Assembly: GCA_964597075.1 (NCBI GenBank)
Contig: CAZQXC010000051.1
Coordinates: 1 to 15,607 of the forward strand
Direction of reading: 5' to 3'
Length of the DNA: 15,607 nucleotides
Source: UBA2336 sp964597075
Lineage (GTDB): Bacteria > Bacteroidota > Bacteroidia > Cytophagales > Cyclobacteriaceae
This document shows positions 15,487 through 15,607 of the stretch, piece by piece; the first letter of the stretch is position 1, and every line of letters begins with the position of its first letter. The notes beneath the pieces are model-generated. The model was not told the origin of the DNA. It did no database searches and was given only the letters and a program-made list of their open reading frames with translations. The position numbers were made by a program, and so were the translations under genes.

Positions 15487-15607
15487 GTTGTATTTTATTG
15501 ATATACTTTGAGTTAGGATAGCTATAATTCCTAAAACGAAAAGAAAATGAAGGCTTAATTCTTCAGTTTGCGAGAGCCTGACGTAATGACCGGTAAATAA
15601 ACCGGGA
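15487..15607. other. Right-edge region without an assignable gene
   Basis: No recognised gene lies here. On the minus strand one frame is open from the edge (15606) to a TAA at 15484, giving 40 codons with a hydrophobic run FLFVLGIIAIL and end SIKYN. It could be the tail of a small membrane protein or chance. A second minus frame ends at 15555 with ITSGSRKLKN. The plus strand has an inverted repeat CCGGT / ACCGG near 15590-15605. None of this supports a firm call without the sequence beyond the edge. Confidence 0.25.

Overview
The window looks like a chromosomal segment of a Bacteroidota bacterium, most likely of the order Cytophagales. The evidence is an Oar-type TonB-dependent outer-membrane protein with a carboxypeptidase-regulatory N-terminus, a DUF4397 lipoprotein, an OmpA protein with PD40-type repeats, start sites without clear Shine-Dalgarno sequences, and two upstream boxes matching the Bacteroidota -7 consensus TAnnTTTG. 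The lineage below phylum level is an inference from protein style.

Layout. Positions 1-205 (minus) hold the first 68 codons of an M14-type zinc carboxypeptidase. Positions 411-4478 (plus) hold a two-gene unit: an Oar-like TonB-dependent receptor and a DUF4397 lipoprotein, closed by a strong UUCG-loop terminator at 4499-4528. Positions 4558-5988 (plus) encode an MltF-like lipoprotein lytic transglycosylase. A composite palindromic, REP-like intergenic element (5991-6095) separates it from the converging kynurenine genes.

The core of the window (6115-14298) is a kynurenine-pathway locus in two divergent units that part at 9873-9958. The leftward unit is 3-hydroxyanthranilate 3,4-dioxygenase, a DinB-superfamily protein, kynureninase and kynurenine 3-monooxygenase. 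The rightward unit is an SDR-fold protein with a degenerate active site, a large OmpA/PD40 envelope protein, and an ALDH8-type aldehyde dehydrogenase that is probably the 2-aminomuconate semialdehyde dehydrogenase. Together the recognised enzymes take kynurenine through 3-hydroxykynurenine and 3-hydroxyanthranilate to 2-amino-3-carboxymuconate semialdehyde (ACMS), and oxidise the decarboxylated semialdehyde to 2-aminomuconate. The first steps (tryptophan dioxygenase, formamidase), the ACMS decarboxylase and the 2-aminomuconate deaminase are not in the window.

The right end (14288-15445, minus) is an AAA ATPase with a DUF4143 domain. Its 3' end overlaps the dehydrogenase gene convergently, and its start is preceded by a TAnnTTTG box and a 19-bp near-perfect palindrome. 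I found no rRNA, tRNA, CRISPR array or recognisable transposase. The points most worth a second look are the two unassigned proteins (DinB-type and degenerate SDR) next to a ring-cleavage dioxygenase, the envelope protein lodged inside a catabolic operon, and the palindrome in front of the ATPase.
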